A DNA stretch of 64,000 nucleotides from the NCBI GenBank assembly GCA_036374175.1, contig DASUUH010000137.1, positions 1 through 64,000 on the forward strand. The letters are read 5' to 3'. Positions 32,994 through 41,794 of the stretch are shown one piece after another. Made by a program: the position numbers and the translations under genes. The DNA comes from JASLBX01 sp036374175 (GTDB taxonomy: Bacteria; Actinomycetota; Actinomycetes; Jiangellales; Jiangellaceae). Below the pieces are notes generated by a model. It had not been told where the DNA came from and ran no database searches. It saw nothing but the letters and a program-made list of their open reading frames with translations. The stretch's first letter is position 1, and each line of letters opens with the position of its first letter.

Positions 32994-35882
32994 ATGTCGG
33001 CTGTGGAGGACGTGCGGATCGAGGTGGCTCTCCTCGGCCCGGTGCTGCTGCGCCGGGGCGGTGAGGTGGTGCCGCTGTCGAGCGCACCGCAACGGGTCGT
33101 CCTCGCCGGACTTGCCCTCGCCAGGGGACGCGCCGTGTCGGTCGACGCCCTGATCGACGTGTTGTGGGACGACCGGCCGCCGGCCAATCCGGTCGGCAAC
33201 CTGCACAGTTACGTGTCGCGGCTGCGCCGGGCCATTGGCGGCGATCGGATCGTCCGCGAGCCGGCCGGATACCGGCTCGTTCTGGCCGCCGAGCAACTCG
33301 ACATCGAACGGGCCGAACACCTGGTGGAGGAGGCGAGAACGATTGCCGCGACCGACCCTGCAGCCGGCGCCGACGTTCTGGGCGCGGCGCTCGCGCTCTG
33401 GCGCGGTGATCCGCTGTCGGATTTGGGGCAGCGGCTGGCGTTCGGGCCGGACCGCGCGAAACTGACGGAGTGGCACCGGCAGTTGCGCGATGAATGGTTC
33501 GAGTTGCGGCTGGCGGCTGGGCACCACAAGGAGGTGCTACCCGAGCTGGGGCAGGCTGCGGCCGCGGACCCGCTGGCTGAGGCGGCCCACGCGCTGTTGA
33601 TGCGGGCGCACCACCAGGCCGGGCACACCACTGAAGCGCTCGCGGTGGCGGATGCGTTCGCGGGGCGGCTGGCCGAAGAGCTCGGGCTGGACCCAAGCCC
33701 GGCCTTCGCCACACTCCGCCAGCAGATCTTGACCGGTGACTCGGCGCTGAACGGGCCGGTTCCGAAGCGGGAGCCCGCTCCGCCCGCCGGCACGGAACGG
33801 CCGCAGAATCGTCCTGCGCCACCGGCCGACCGGTTCATCGGGCGCGAGCGTGAGCTCAGCGAGTTGTGGGACGCGCTGGCCACCCACCGAATCGTGACCG
33901 TCATCGGCCCAGGCGGAGTCGGCAAGACGCGTCTGTCGCAGGAGCTTCTCTCGCGGGGTAGCGTCCCGCACCCCGCATGGCACGTTGAGCTTGCCGAGTT
34001 CTCCGACCCGGCGCGGATACCGACCGTCGTGGCTGCGGCGCTTGGACTACGCGCGGCTCCGGAGGGAAGCGCTGCGGCGATCGCCGACCGGATTGGTACC
34101 GAGGCCGCGGTGCTTGCGTTGGACAACTGCGAACACGTGATTGCGGCTATCGGGGAGCTTGTCACGTACCTGATCGGCCGGTGCCCGGCGCTGCGCGTGC
34201 TGGCGACGTCGCGGCAGCGGCTCGGCATTCCGGGCGAGCGTGTATTCAACCTCGGGCCCCTGCCGGAGGCCGACCAGATCGCGCTGTTCTGCGAACGGGC
34301 AGCACTGCTTCGGGCTGACTTCCATCCGACCGATTCAGAGCGCCGGCTGGTGGCCGAAGTGTGCAGCCGGCTCGACGGGTTACCCCTGGCGGTCGAATTG
34401 GCCGCCCGCCGGGAGCCGGTCTTCGGGCTTGCGCAACTGCGCAACCGGCTCGCGGCCGGGCTGGACGTGCTGGAGCCGGCCCGGGGCGGCACGCGGGCCA
34501 ATGCAGTGTCCGCGACCGTCGAGTGGTCCTGCCGGTTGCTCGATCCAGATGCGCTCGCCCTGCTGAATCGGTTAACGGTGTGCCGCGGCGGGTTCAGCCT
34601 GGATGCCGTGCATCACCTGGCGCCGCACGGTGCCGGAAATCCCGAAGCACTGCTCGCCGAGCTTGTCGACGCGTCACTGATCAGAACCGACTTGGCGCAG
34701 AGCCCGCCGCGCTACTACTTGCTGGAAACGGTTCGGCACGTGTGCCGTGGTCACCTCACACCGCCACAACTCGAAGCGGCGAATCTGGACCACGCCAGTT
34801 GGTGCCGCGACGTAGCGGCGGCCATCTGGCGAGCGCAGCGGCAACGCTCGGCGGAGGCGACGCCGCTGTTGCGCCGGGAGGCAGCGAACCTGCGCCATGC
34901 GCTGTCGTGGGCGGCTGAGGGGGAGCGGTGGGAGTTGGCCGTCCAGATCGGGTTGCCGCTCGCCTTCGCGATATCGGACGAGCCGGACCTCACCCTGATT
35001 GACGCGCTTCGTAGCCTCGCCCCGGCGGATATCGCCGATCTGACCGAGACGGCCGCCCTGCGCGCCGCGGCGGCCGGCGTGGCCGCGTGGATCTCCGGTG
35101 AGGCAGTTGTGGCGGACCGGCTGCTGACGGCTGCGGTCGATGCGCTGCCGGCCGGCCACGACCGGATGTGGCTGGCGCGGTTCTTCCGGATGTCCAACCG
35201 CATGTTCACCGGTGATGTCACGGGTGTCGAGGCGGACGCCCTGGAGCTTGGGCAGGACGCGAACGCCCCGGCTTGGGTGACCGCCATGGGAGTGTGTGGC
35301 GCAGCTCTGATCAACGAGTACGCCGGCGACCACGAGGTGGCCAAGCGCTGGATGGACCGGGGGGCCGGATTGATCGCCGAGGTAGAGCCGATCGACGGCT
35401 TCGTCGCGTTCACCCGTGCCGAGTTGATGGCGAGCCGCGACCCGCTCACCGCTCTCCGTGAATTCGACCGTGCGTACCGGCTGTGTGATGACCGGGGCCA
35501 CACCTACAACCGTGAGGTTGCGGCGATAGGCCGTGCTTCGGTGCTCGTTCGGCTGGGCCGGCATGATGACGCAGTCGCCGCGTGCCGTGGCTTGATCGAA
35601 GACCTGCGGACGCTCGGCATGTGGCCCCAGCTCTGGATCTCCCTGCGGCTGGCCGCGGAGTTACTCGTCGCACTCGGCGACTACGAGACCGCTGCGCGCA
35701 TCCTTGCCGCCGGCACCTCCGACCCACTCGCGCCCGCTGTGCTCGACACCGACCGCGAACGTCACGAGCGGCTGTGGGCGCTGATCGCGGAGCGCCTCGG
35801 GCCGCAGCCACCGGCGGCCGGGCCGGCGAACCGCACCGCAGTCGTCAACGACACGCTGGCTGCGCTCGCCGCTTACAGCTGA
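32994..35882 (+). CDS. AfsR/SARP-family regulator with BTAD, NB-ARC-type ATPase and TPR-like region
   Basis: 962 aa. OmpR-type winged helix at 8-97 (LSSAPQRVVLAGLALARG), bacterial transcriptional activation domain at about 104-248 (DPLAEAAHALLMRAHHQAG), then an NTPase with Walker A GPGGVGKT near 305 and Walker B VLALDNCEHV near 371. The helical C-terminal half is TPR-like. The closest general type is the large SARP/LuxR-like 'BTAD-NB-ARC' activators that control secondary metabolism or local genes. ATG 32994 is chosen because conserved sequence begins just after it; GTG at 33003 or 33015 is possible. Divergent from marR; the methyltransferase downstream may be a target. Confidence 0.9.
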   Translation: MSAVEDVRIEVALLGPVLLRRGGEVVPLSSAPQRVVLAGLALARGRAVSVDALIDVLWDDRPPANPVGNLHSYVSRLRRAIGGDRIVREPAGYRLVLAAEQLDIERAEHLVEEARTIAATDPAAGADVLGAALALWRGDPLSDLGQRLAFGPDRAKLTEWHRQLRDEWFELRLAAGHHKEVLPELGQAAAADPLAEAAHALLMRAHHQAGHTTEALAVADAFAGRLAEELGLDPSPAFATLRQQILTGDSALNGPVPKREPAPPAGTERPQNRPAPPADRFIGRERELSELWDALATHRIVTVIGPGGVGKTRLSQELLSRGSVPHPAWHVELAEFSDPARIPTVVAAALGLRAAPEGSAAAIADRIGTEAAVLALDNCEHVIAAIGELVTYLIGRCPALRVLATSRQRLGIPGERVFNLGPLPEADQIALFCERAALLRADFHPTDSERRLVAEVCSRLDGLPLAVELAARREPVFGLAQLRNRLAAGLDVLEPARGGTRANAVSATVEWSCRLLDPDALALLNRLTVCRGGFSLDAVHHLAPHGAGNPEALLAELVDASLIRTDLAQSPPRYYLLETVRHVCRGHLTPPQLEAANLDHASWCRDVAAAIWRAQRQRSAEATPLLRREAANLRHALSWAAEGERWELAVQIGLPLAFAISDEPDLTLIDALRSLAPADIADLTETAALRAAAAGVAAWISGEAVVADRLLTAAVDALPAGHDRMWLARFFRMSNRMFTGDVTGVEADALELGQDANAPAWVTAMGVCGAALINEYAGDHEVAKRWMDRGAGLIAEVEPIDGFVAFTRAELMASRDPLTALREFDRAYRLCDDRGHTYNREVAAIGRASVLVRLGRHDDAVAACRGLIEDLRTLGMWPQLWISLRLAAELLVALGDYETAARILAAGTSDPLAPAVLDTDRERHERLWALIAERLGPQPPAAGPANRTAVVNDTLAALAAYS

Positions 35883-35960
35883 CGGGTGATGACGTACCCG
35901 CCAGCCGCTGGCAAGCGCGCAGCAACCGCCGGGCAAGCGGCGTCTTGCATCGTCGACGGC

Positions 35961-37052
35961 ATGACAACCACAGCAGAGCACCTCACCGCAACCACTGAAG
36001 ACGAATCCGCCGTCGAGGCCTTCCTCGAACGGTTCGTCACCGACCTCGCCGGCGCAGCCAGCACGGTCATGACCGCCATTGGCGACCGGCTCGGACTGTA
36101 CGAGGCCATGACCGGCGCAGGTCCGGTGACGGCCGAAGGCCTGGCCGCCAAGACTGGTCTGCATCCGCGCCTGGTGACCGAGTGGCTCGCCTCGCAGACG
36201 GTCTCCGAGTACGTGACCTATGACCCGGCCGCGAAGACTTACGAACTGCCGGACGCGCACGCCGCCGCCCTGTCGCAGGTCGACTCACCCGCGTACCTCG
36301 TCGCCGTTGCGGAGGTCATCACCGGCCAGTTCCTGATGCTCGACCGGCTCGAGACCGCATTCCGCACCGACGGGGCGATCCCGTACGACACGTTCCCCGA
36401 CTGCATGTTCGACGGCGTGCAGCGGTTCTTCCGGACCGCGTACACCCAGGAGCTGGCCGCGAGCTGGTTCCCGGCGGTGCCGGGGCTCGTCCCCGCCCTG
36501 GAACGCGGCGCACGAGTGGCCGACGTCGGGTGCGGCCAGGGCTTCGCAACCCTGCTGATCGGTAGGACGTGGCCGGCCTCAACCATCACTGGCTTCGACG
36601 TGCACGAGCCGTCGATCGCGTCGGCCCGCGCTGCGGCAATCGAAGCAGGCAGCCCCGAGAACGTGACGTTCCGGGTGGCCGAAGCCGCCGAGGTCGGGCC
36701 GGGCCCCTACGACGTCGTCGTGTACTTCGACGCACTGCACGACATGGGTGACCCGCCGGCCGCGCTCCGCCGGGCGTACGACGTGCTGGCCGATGGTGGC
36801 ATCGTGGTGGCGGTTGAACCGTGGTCGATCGACCGGCTCGAGGACGGTATCGGGAACCTTTCACTGCGCATCGACTATTCGGGATCGACGTCGCTGTGCA
36901 CGCCCGGGTCGCTCGCCCAACCCGGCCGTTACGGTCTCGGCACGCTGGGTGGCCCGACCAAGCGCATCGACCTGCTCACGCAAGCCGGATTCCGTGACGT
37001 CGCACTCGTGGCGGACACGGGCTCCAACCTCGTCTTCGCCGCCAGAAAGTAA
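35961..37052 (+). CDS. class I SAM-dependent methyltransferase with N-terminal winged helix
   Basis: 363 aa. The N-terminal winged-helix/dimerisation region (AIGDRLGLYEAMTGAGPVTA...LVTEWLASQ) is followed by the Rossmann methyltransferase core with motif I VADVGCGQGFATLLIG (GxGxG variant GCGQG) and the DALHDMGDP motif. This is the layout of small-molecule O- or C-methyltransferases in actinomycetes (UbiE/Rv2258c-like). ATG 35961 is preferred to ATG 35886 because the residues in between look non-conserved. Follows the AfsR-like gene by 78 bp. Confidence 0.87.
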   Translation: MTTTAEHLTATTEDESAVEAFLERFVTDLAGAASTVMTAIGDRLGLYEAMTGAGPVTAEGLAAKTGLHPRLVTEWLASQTVSEYVTYDPAAKTYELPDAHAAALSQVDSPAYLVAVAEVITGQFLMLDRLETAFRTDGAIPYDTFPDCMFDGVQRFFRTAYTQELAASWFPAVPGLVPALERGARVADVGCGQGFATLLIGRTWPASTITGFDVHEPSIASARAAAIEAGSPENVTFRVAEAAEVGPGPYDVVVYFDALHDMGDPPAALRRAYDVLADGGIVVAVEPWSIDRLEDGIGNLSLRIDYSGSTSLCTPGSLAQPGRYGLGTLGGPTKRIDLLTQAGFRDVALVADTGSNLVFAARK

Positions 37053-37065
37053 CCCACCCCCGCTA

Positions 37066-37281
37066 CCGGTTGATCACGTTCAGCATGCCTATGGGTGCCG
37101 TACCACCCGCACGCGCCTGTTGGAGTGCCGACAAGCCTGCTGAACGTGATCAACCGGTGCCGTACCACCCGCACACGCCTGGTGCAGTGCCGACAAACCT
37201 GCTGAACGTGATCAATCGGTGCCGTACCACCCGCACGCTCCTGGTACGGCATGGCCACACCTGCTGAACGTGATCAACCGG
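37066..37281. repeat. intergenic repeat array 2: mirror image of array 1
   Basis: A 30-bp cap (37066-37095, CCGGTTGATCACGTTCAGCA...) is followed by three 62-bp units in reverse orientation (37096-37157, 37158-37219, 37220-37281), each ending CTGCTGAACGTGATCAA(C/T)CGG. Total 216 bp, exactly the size and plan of the array at 25224-25439 but inverted. It fills the gap between the methyltransferase stop and the threonine ammonia-lyase start. Confidence 0.95.
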
Positions 37282-37282
37282 A

Positions 37283-38521
37283 ATGCGTGGGACACTCGCG
37301 GGCGTGTCCAGTACAGCGTCGCTTAGCCCGGCGGACGTCGAGGCGGCCAGGGAGCTGCTGCGTGACGTCGTCCGTCCCACCCCGCTGGAGATGTCCCGCT
37401 GGTTGGCCGCCAAAGTCGGCGGTCCGGCCTATCTGAAATGTGAGCACCTGCAACGCGCCGGGTCGTTCAAGATCCGCGGCGCCTACGTGCGCATCGCTCG
37501 GCTGTCAGCTGAGGAGAGGTCGCGCGGCGTCGTCGCGGCGAGTGCCGGCAACCACGCGCAGGGGGTCGCGCTCGCGGCAAGGATGCTGGGGACCGCGGCC
37601 ACGGTGTTCATGCCGCACGGCGCTCCGATCGTCAAGGAGAAGGCAACTCGCGCCTACGGAGCCGACGTCCGCTTCGCTGGCGCGACGGTCGACGAAGCCC
37701 TCGCTGCGGCCGAGGAGTTCGCCGCGACGACCGCAGCGGTGTTAATCCATCCGTTCGACCACGTAGACGTGGTCGCCGGGCAGGGCACGGTGGGATTGGA
37801 GATCCTCGAGCAGTGCCCTGATGTTCGGACAGTCGTGGTCAGCACGGGAGGCGGCGGGCTGCTGGCCGGGGTGTCGCTGGTGATCAAGGCGGCGCGGCCG
37901 GACGTCCGGATCGTCGGTGTACAAGCCGAGCATGCCGCCGCGTATCCGCTGTCGCTGCAGGCGGGCCATCCGGTCGCGCTGGGGAAGATGAGCACCATAG
38001 CCGACGGCATCGCCGTGGGCCGGCCGGGAGACGTCCCGTTCGAAATCATCAGGGACCGGGTGGACGAGGTGATCACGGTGTCCGAGGAATCCATGTCCGG
38101 CGCTTTGGTGATGTTGCTCGAGCGAGCCAAGCAGGTGGTCGAGCCGGCCGGCGCGGCGGGTGTGGCCGCCGTCCTCGACCATCCCGATCGCTTCGAGCCG
38201 CCGGTCGTGGCCGTGCTCTCCGGCGGCAACATCGATCCGCTGCTGCTCCTTCGAGTGATCCGGCACGGCATGGCCGCAGCGGGGCGTTACCTGTCGTTCC
38301 GGGTACGCATCCCTGACCAGCCCGGCGCGCTCGCGCGCCTGCTGGCCGAGCTTGCCGCAGTCGACGCGAACATCCTGGACGTCGTGCATGAGCGCACCGG
38401 CGCTCGCTTGCACATCGACGAGGTCGAGGTCGCGCTGCAAGTCGAAACACGCGGACCGGAGCATTGCGATCGGGTGCTGGCCAAGCTGCGTACCGCCCAC
38501 TATCCGGTAACGATTGGCTGA
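37283..38521 (+). CDS. ilvA: threonine ammonia-lyase with C-terminal ACT domain
   Basis: 412 aa. PLP fold type II: AGSFKIRGAY (PLP Lys near residue 68), ASAGNHAQGVAL, STGGGGLLAGVS. One ACT domain occupies about 333-410 (RIPDQPGALARLLAELAAVDANIL). This is the TdcB-like length with an ACT, as in TIGR01127. Converts threonine to 2-oxobutyrate and ammonia in isoleucine synthesis. The ATG is one base after repeat array 2; an in-frame GTG at 37304 is an alternative start. Confidence 0.93.
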   Translation: MRGTLAGVSSTASLSPADVEAARELLRDVVRPTPLEMSRWLAAKVGGPAYLKCEHLQRAGSFKIRGAYVRIARLSAEERSRGVVAASAGNHAQGVALAARMLGTAATVFMPHGAPIVKEKATRAYGADVRFAGATVDEALAAAEEFAATTAAVLIHPFDHVDVVAGQGTVGLEILEQCPDVRTVVVSTGGGGLLAGVSLVIKAARPDVRIVGVQAEHAAAYPLSLQAGHPVALGKMSTIADGIAVGRPGDVPFEIIRDRVDEVITVSEESMSGALVMLLERAKQVVEPAGAAGVAAVLDHPDRFEPPVVAVLSGGNIDPLLLLRVIRHGMAAAGRYLSFRVRIPDQPGALARLLAELAAVDANILDVVHERTGARLHIDEVEVALQVETRGPEHCDRVLAKLRTAHYPVTIG

Positions 38522-38534
38522 CAAACGACCGCCA

Positions 38535-38585
38535 TAGACTAAGAAAGGTAGATCGACTTTATAATCTGGCAACACCACCTTGACA
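38535..38585 (+). promoter_or_regulatory. promoter region of the DUF4097/DUF2089 operon
   Basis: A perfect -10 hexamer TATAAT (38560-38565) has TAGACT 19 bases upstream (38535-38540). A second consensus -35 hexamer TTGACA lies at 38580-38585, 30 bases before the ATG, without an obvious -10. The short AT-rich stretch stands out from its GC-rich surroundings. Confidence 0.5.
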
Positions 38586-38615
38586 TTATTCACGTCCTGG
38601 CGTCTCATAGAGACC

Positions 38616-39416
38616 ATGCCAACGAGACGCGAGATTCTGGAAGACGTGGCCGCCGGGCGGCTCCATCCCACCGAAGCGGCGGCCCTGCTGGACGAGTCCG
38701 ACGAGGCCGAACCCGAGAGTGAGCGACCCACCGCGGCCGCCGAAGGCGCGGGCACACCGGCCCCGCCCGCCCTCCCCGCCATCGAGCGCATCGAGGTGCG
38801 CGCCACCTCGCGGCGGGTCCGCCTGCTCGGCGATCCGTCGGTGCGCGAGTTCGCCGTCGATGGGCCACACCAGGTACGGCGGGAGGGGTCGACGCTCCAC
38901 ATCACCGGTGACACCCAGCCGATGCCGACTGACGACACGTTCGTCCTGATCACGGGCGGTCGGTTCCGCGAGGTGGCCGATCGGCTCCAGCGCGGTCTCG
39001 GTCAGAACCTGGAGCTCACCGTTCGGGTACGGCCCGACCTCGCCGTCGGCGCCGAGGTGATCGCCGGGTCCCTGCACACCGAAGGCGTCCGGGGGCTCGA
39101 CCATGTCCGGGCCACGGCGGCGTCGCTGCGAGTGCAAGATGCGGAGGCTCCGCTGGACCTGCTCGTCCAGGCCGGCTCGGCGCAGGTGACGACCCGGCAG
39201 AACCGGGGCCGGTCGCGGATCCGGTGCGAGTCCGGCTCGCTCACGCTGAAACTGCTGGAGGGGACGGACGCTCGGGTCCGTCATGACGTCCAACTCGGCA
39301 AGTTCTCCACGCAGCCCGAGCAGCGGACCGATCGGGACCTCGTGATCGGAACTGGCGCGGCGGAGATCGACGTCGAGGTTGTGATGGGTGCGGTAACGGT
39401 GGTGACCCCCTCGTGA
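38616..39416 (+). CDS. DUF4097-family beta-strand protein with N-terminal SHOCT-like helix
   Basis: 266 aa. A short helical module at 3-26 (RREILEDVAAGRLHPTEAAA) resembles the SHOCT/LiaX-type domain. It is followed by a Pro/Glu-rich linker and a right-handed beta-repeat domain of DUF4097 type (LAVGAEVIAGSLHTEGVRG, SAQVTTRQNRGRSRIRCES). Such proteins sit at the envelope stress interface in Firmicutes (LiaX/LiaF-like); the actinomycete role is unknown. ATG 38616 is chosen over 38580 since the latter falls inside the putative -35. Stop overlaps the DUF2089 start (GTGA). Confidence 0.8.
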   Translation: MPTRREILEDVAAGRLHPTEAAALLDESDEAEPESERPTAAAEGAGTPAPPALPAIERIEVRATSRRVRLLGDPSVREFAVDGPHQVRREGSTLHITGDTQPMPTDDTFVLITGGRFREVADRLQRGLGQNLELTVRVRPDLAVGAEVIAGSLHTEGVRGLDHVRATAASLRVQDAEAPLDLLVQAGSAQVTTRQNRGRSRIRCESGSLTLKLLEGTDARVRHDVQLGKFSTQPEQRTDRDLVIGTGAAEIDVEVVMGAVTVVTPS

Positions 39417-39823
39417 TCGCACACGCCCATATCCCACCGAGCGACTGCCCGGTGTGCGGGAACCGGCTCAACATCACCCAGCTCGGATGTCAATCCTGTG
39501 GCACCGGCCTTACCGGACTGTTCACAGCGTGCCCGTACTGCTCGCTTGCTGATCAGGATCAGAAAATGCTGCGCAGCTTCCTGGCCTCACGCGGCAATAT
39601 GAGAGAGCTCGCCCGCGAGCTGGGCGTGAGTTACCCGACCGCCCGTCAGCGGTTCGCCGAACTGCTGGAGCGGCTCGGTATTGAACCGGCCCCCGCGGCC
39701 GGGGGCACCGACGGGGACAGCGACGGATGGGAGGGCACGGGGGACCGCGAGGACATACTGCGCCGGCTTGCTGCCGGCGAGCTGGACCTGGACGAGGCCG
39801 AGGCATTGCTGCGTCAACGGTGA
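39413..39823 (+). CDS. DUF2089 zinc-ribbon/HTH regulator
   Basis: 136 aa. N-terminal zinc ribbon CPVCGN...CQSCGTG, then CPYC; a helix-turn-helix NMRELARELGVSYPTARQRF follows, then an acidic linker. The C-terminal module REDILRRLAAGELDLDEAEA closely resembles the N-terminal helix of the preceding gene product. DUF2089 proteins are likely DNA-binding regulators. GTG start overlaps the upstream TGA, so the pair is co-translated. The shared helix suggests the two proteins may interact. Confidence 0.88.
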   Translation: MIAHAHIPPSDCPVCGNRLNITQLGCQSCGTGLTGLFTACPYCSLADQDQKMLRSFLASRGNMRELARELGVSYPTARQRFAELLERLGIEPAPAAGGTDGDSDGWEGTGDREDILRRLAAGELDLDEAEALLRQR

Positions 39824-39922
39824 CCGGCGGCTTGTCTGCCCTCGGAAAAACGACTTGAGGCTGACGCTGGGTCAACCTCTACGCTTCCGGACGCTACTGA
39901 TTCATTCGATTGGGGATCCATC

Positions 39923-40900
39923 GTGAATGCCATCATTGCCGAAGGCCTGGTCAAGACCTTCGGAACCGGCGACAAGGCGGTACATGCGGTCGCGGGCATC
40001 GACCTCGAGGTGCCCAAAGGTCAGGTCGTCGGACTGTTGGGTCCGAACGGGGCCGGCAAGACCACGACCGTCCGCATGCTGACGACGTTGCTTCGGCCCG
40101 ACGCCGGCCGGGCTGTCGTAGCGGGGCACGACGTCATCGCGGAGCCGCAGGCCGTGCGGGCCAGCATCGGTCTGTCCGGCCAGTTCGCCGCCATCGACGA
40201 GAACTTGACTGGTCGTGAGAACCTGTGGCTGTTCGGCCGGCTTTACCAGCTGTCCAGCGAGCAGGCGCGCAAACGGGCCGACGAGTTGCTCGAGCAGTTC
40301 GCTTTGACAGACGCAGCCGACCGGCCGGCCAAGACCTACTCCGGCGGCATGCGGCGCCGGCTCGACCTCGCCGGCAGCCTGATCGTCCACCCTGAGGTGC
40401 TGTTCCTGGACGAACCGACCACCGGGCTGGACCCGAGCAGCCGGCTCGACCTCTGGGACGTCATCAGGGACCGCGTGCGGGAAGGTTCGACGATCCTGCT
40501 CACGACGCAGTATCTGGAAGAGGCCGACGCCCTGGCCGACCGGATCGTGGTAATCGACAAGGGCAAGATCATCGCTGCGGGCACGGCCGACGAGCTCAAG
40601 GCTCGGGTGGGCGGCGACCGGATAGAGATCATTGTGCACCAGGCAGCGTCGCTGTCCGAGGCGGCGGCGATCTTGCACAGAGGTAGTGACGGCCAGGCCG
40701 TTGTCGACGAGCACATGCGCAAGATCACCGTCCCGTCGACCAGCGGCTCGAAGGGCCTCGTGCTCGTCATCCGCGACCTGGACGAAGCCGGCATCGACAT
40801 CGACGACATTGCGCTGCGGCGGCCATCGCTCGACGACGTATTCCTCAAGTTGACCGGCCACCGTGCCGAAGAAACGCAAGAACTGGAGGGGGCCAAGTGA
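39923..40900 (+). CDS. DrrA-type ABC exporter ATPase
   Basis: 325 aa. Walker A LLGPNGAGKTT, signature TYSGGMRRRLDLA, Walker B VLFLDEPTTGLDP, and a C-terminal about 80-residue extension with RRPSLDDVFLKLTGH, the mark of the daunorubicin-resistance DrrA group. Energises export of a drug-like or lipid compound with the permease encoded next. GTG start; its TGA overlaps the permease GTG. Substrate not determinable. Confidence 0.94.
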   Translation: MNAIIAEGLVKTFGTGDKAVHAVAGIDLEVPKGQVVGLLGPNGAGKTTTVRMLTTLLRPDAGRAVVAGHDVIAEPQAVRASIGLSGQFAAIDENLTGRENLWLFGRLYQLSSEQARKRADELLEQFALTDAADRPAKTYSGGMRRRLDLAGSLIVHPEVLFLDEPTTGLDPSSRLDLWDVIRDRVREGSTILLTTQYLEEADALADRIVVIDKGKIIAAGTADELKARVGGDRIEIIVHQAASLSEAAAILHRGSDGQAVVDEHMRKITVPSTSGSKGLVLVIRDLDEAGIDIDDIALRRPSLDDVFLKLTGHRAEETQELEGAK

Positions 40901-41754
40901 CCACCACCGAGCTGACCCGTGCGGGCACCGGCTCCGTATCGAGCGGGGGTTTGGGCCAGGCGTTCCGCGACACGATGTCAATCGCGTGGCGCAACATCCG
41001 CGGCGGCCTGCGGGTGCCCGACACGCAGGTCTACATGTTCATTCAGCCGATCATGTTCGTGCTGCTGTTCGCGTACGTGTTCGGTGGGGCGATCCAGGTG
41101 CCGGGCTTCGAGGCTGATCCGCTCGCGTACCGAAAGATCCTCATGGCCGGGATCTTCGTGCAGACCATGGCCTTCGCGGTGGCGCCGGCCAGCGTCGGGC
41201 TCTCCGACGACATGCACAAGGGACTGATCGACAGGTTCCGTTCGCTGCCGATGGCGCGATCCGCGGTGATCGCCGGCCGGGTGGTCTCAGACCTGGCGAA
41301 TCAGTTCGTCGTGCTGATCATCATGATGGTGTGCGGTCTGATCGTCGGCTGGCGGGTCGAGAACGGTGCGCTCGGCTTCATCGGCGCGGTGGCACTGCTG
41401 CTGTTCTTCGCGTTCGCGATGCTGTGGGTCGGCGCGTTCATCGGGCTGTCCGTGGGCAATCCGCAGGTGGCCGCCTCGGCCGGACTCATCTGGCTGTTCC
41501 CGGTGATCTTCTTGTCGAACGCGTTCGTGCCGCCGCAGACCATGCCGGCGGTGGTCCGCACCATCGCCGAGTGGAATCCGGTCAGCGCGATCGTGGCGGC
41601 CTGCCGTGACCTTTTCGGCAACCCCAACCCGGTGGCCTCGGACGCCTGGCCGATGCAGAACCCGGTCGCGGCTGCGGTCCTCTGGTGCGTGCTGATCACA
41701 GTGATCTTCGCGCCGCTGGCGATCAACAAGTACAAGAAAGCCGCCACCAAGTAA
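40897..41754 (+). CDS. DrrB-type ABC-2 permease
   Basis: 285 aa with about six TM helices and the ABC-2 family ending FLSNAFVPPQTMPAVVRTIAEWNPVSAIVAACRDL (region 205-240). The motif SDDMHKGLIDRFRSLPMARS is typical of DrrB/NodJ-like permeases. Translationally coupled (GTGA) to the ATPase gene; together they form one exporter. Convergent with greA 40 bp away. Confidence 0.93.
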   Translation: MTTTELTRAGTGSVSSGGLGQAFRDTMSIAWRNIRGGLRVPDTQVYMFIQPIMFVLLFAYVFGGAIQVPGFEADPLAYRKILMAGIFVQTMAFAVAPASVGLSDDMHKGLIDRFRSLPMARSAVIAGRVVSDLANQFVVLIIMMVCGLIVGWRVENGALGFIGAVALLLFFAFAMLWVGAFIGLSVGNPQVAASAGLIWLFPVIFLSNAFVPPQTMPAVVRTIAEWNPVSAIVAACRDLFGNPNPVASDAWPMQNPVAAAVLWCVLITVIFAPLAINKYKKAATK

Positions 41755-41792
41755 CCCGCACCGCTAGGGTTGGTAGGGCGCTAGGAGCGGGT
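41754..41792. terminator. possible bidirectional terminator between the DrrAB genes and greA
   Basis: ACCCGC at 41754-41759 pairs with GCGGGT at 41787-41792, and CTA near 41764 with TAG near 41782, giving an imperfect GC stem between two convergent genes. No T-run. Confidence 0.35.
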
Positions 41793-41794
41793 GA

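Noticed and set aside
25440..37065. Composite transposon or integrative element between the two repeat arrays
   Set aside because: No transposase or integrase gene, no target-site duplication seen; genes inside look chromosomal. Kept only as a possible inversion or moved block.
37066..37281. Second CRISPR-like repeat block
   Set aside because: Same 62-bp contiguous units as the first array in mirror orientation, no spacers.
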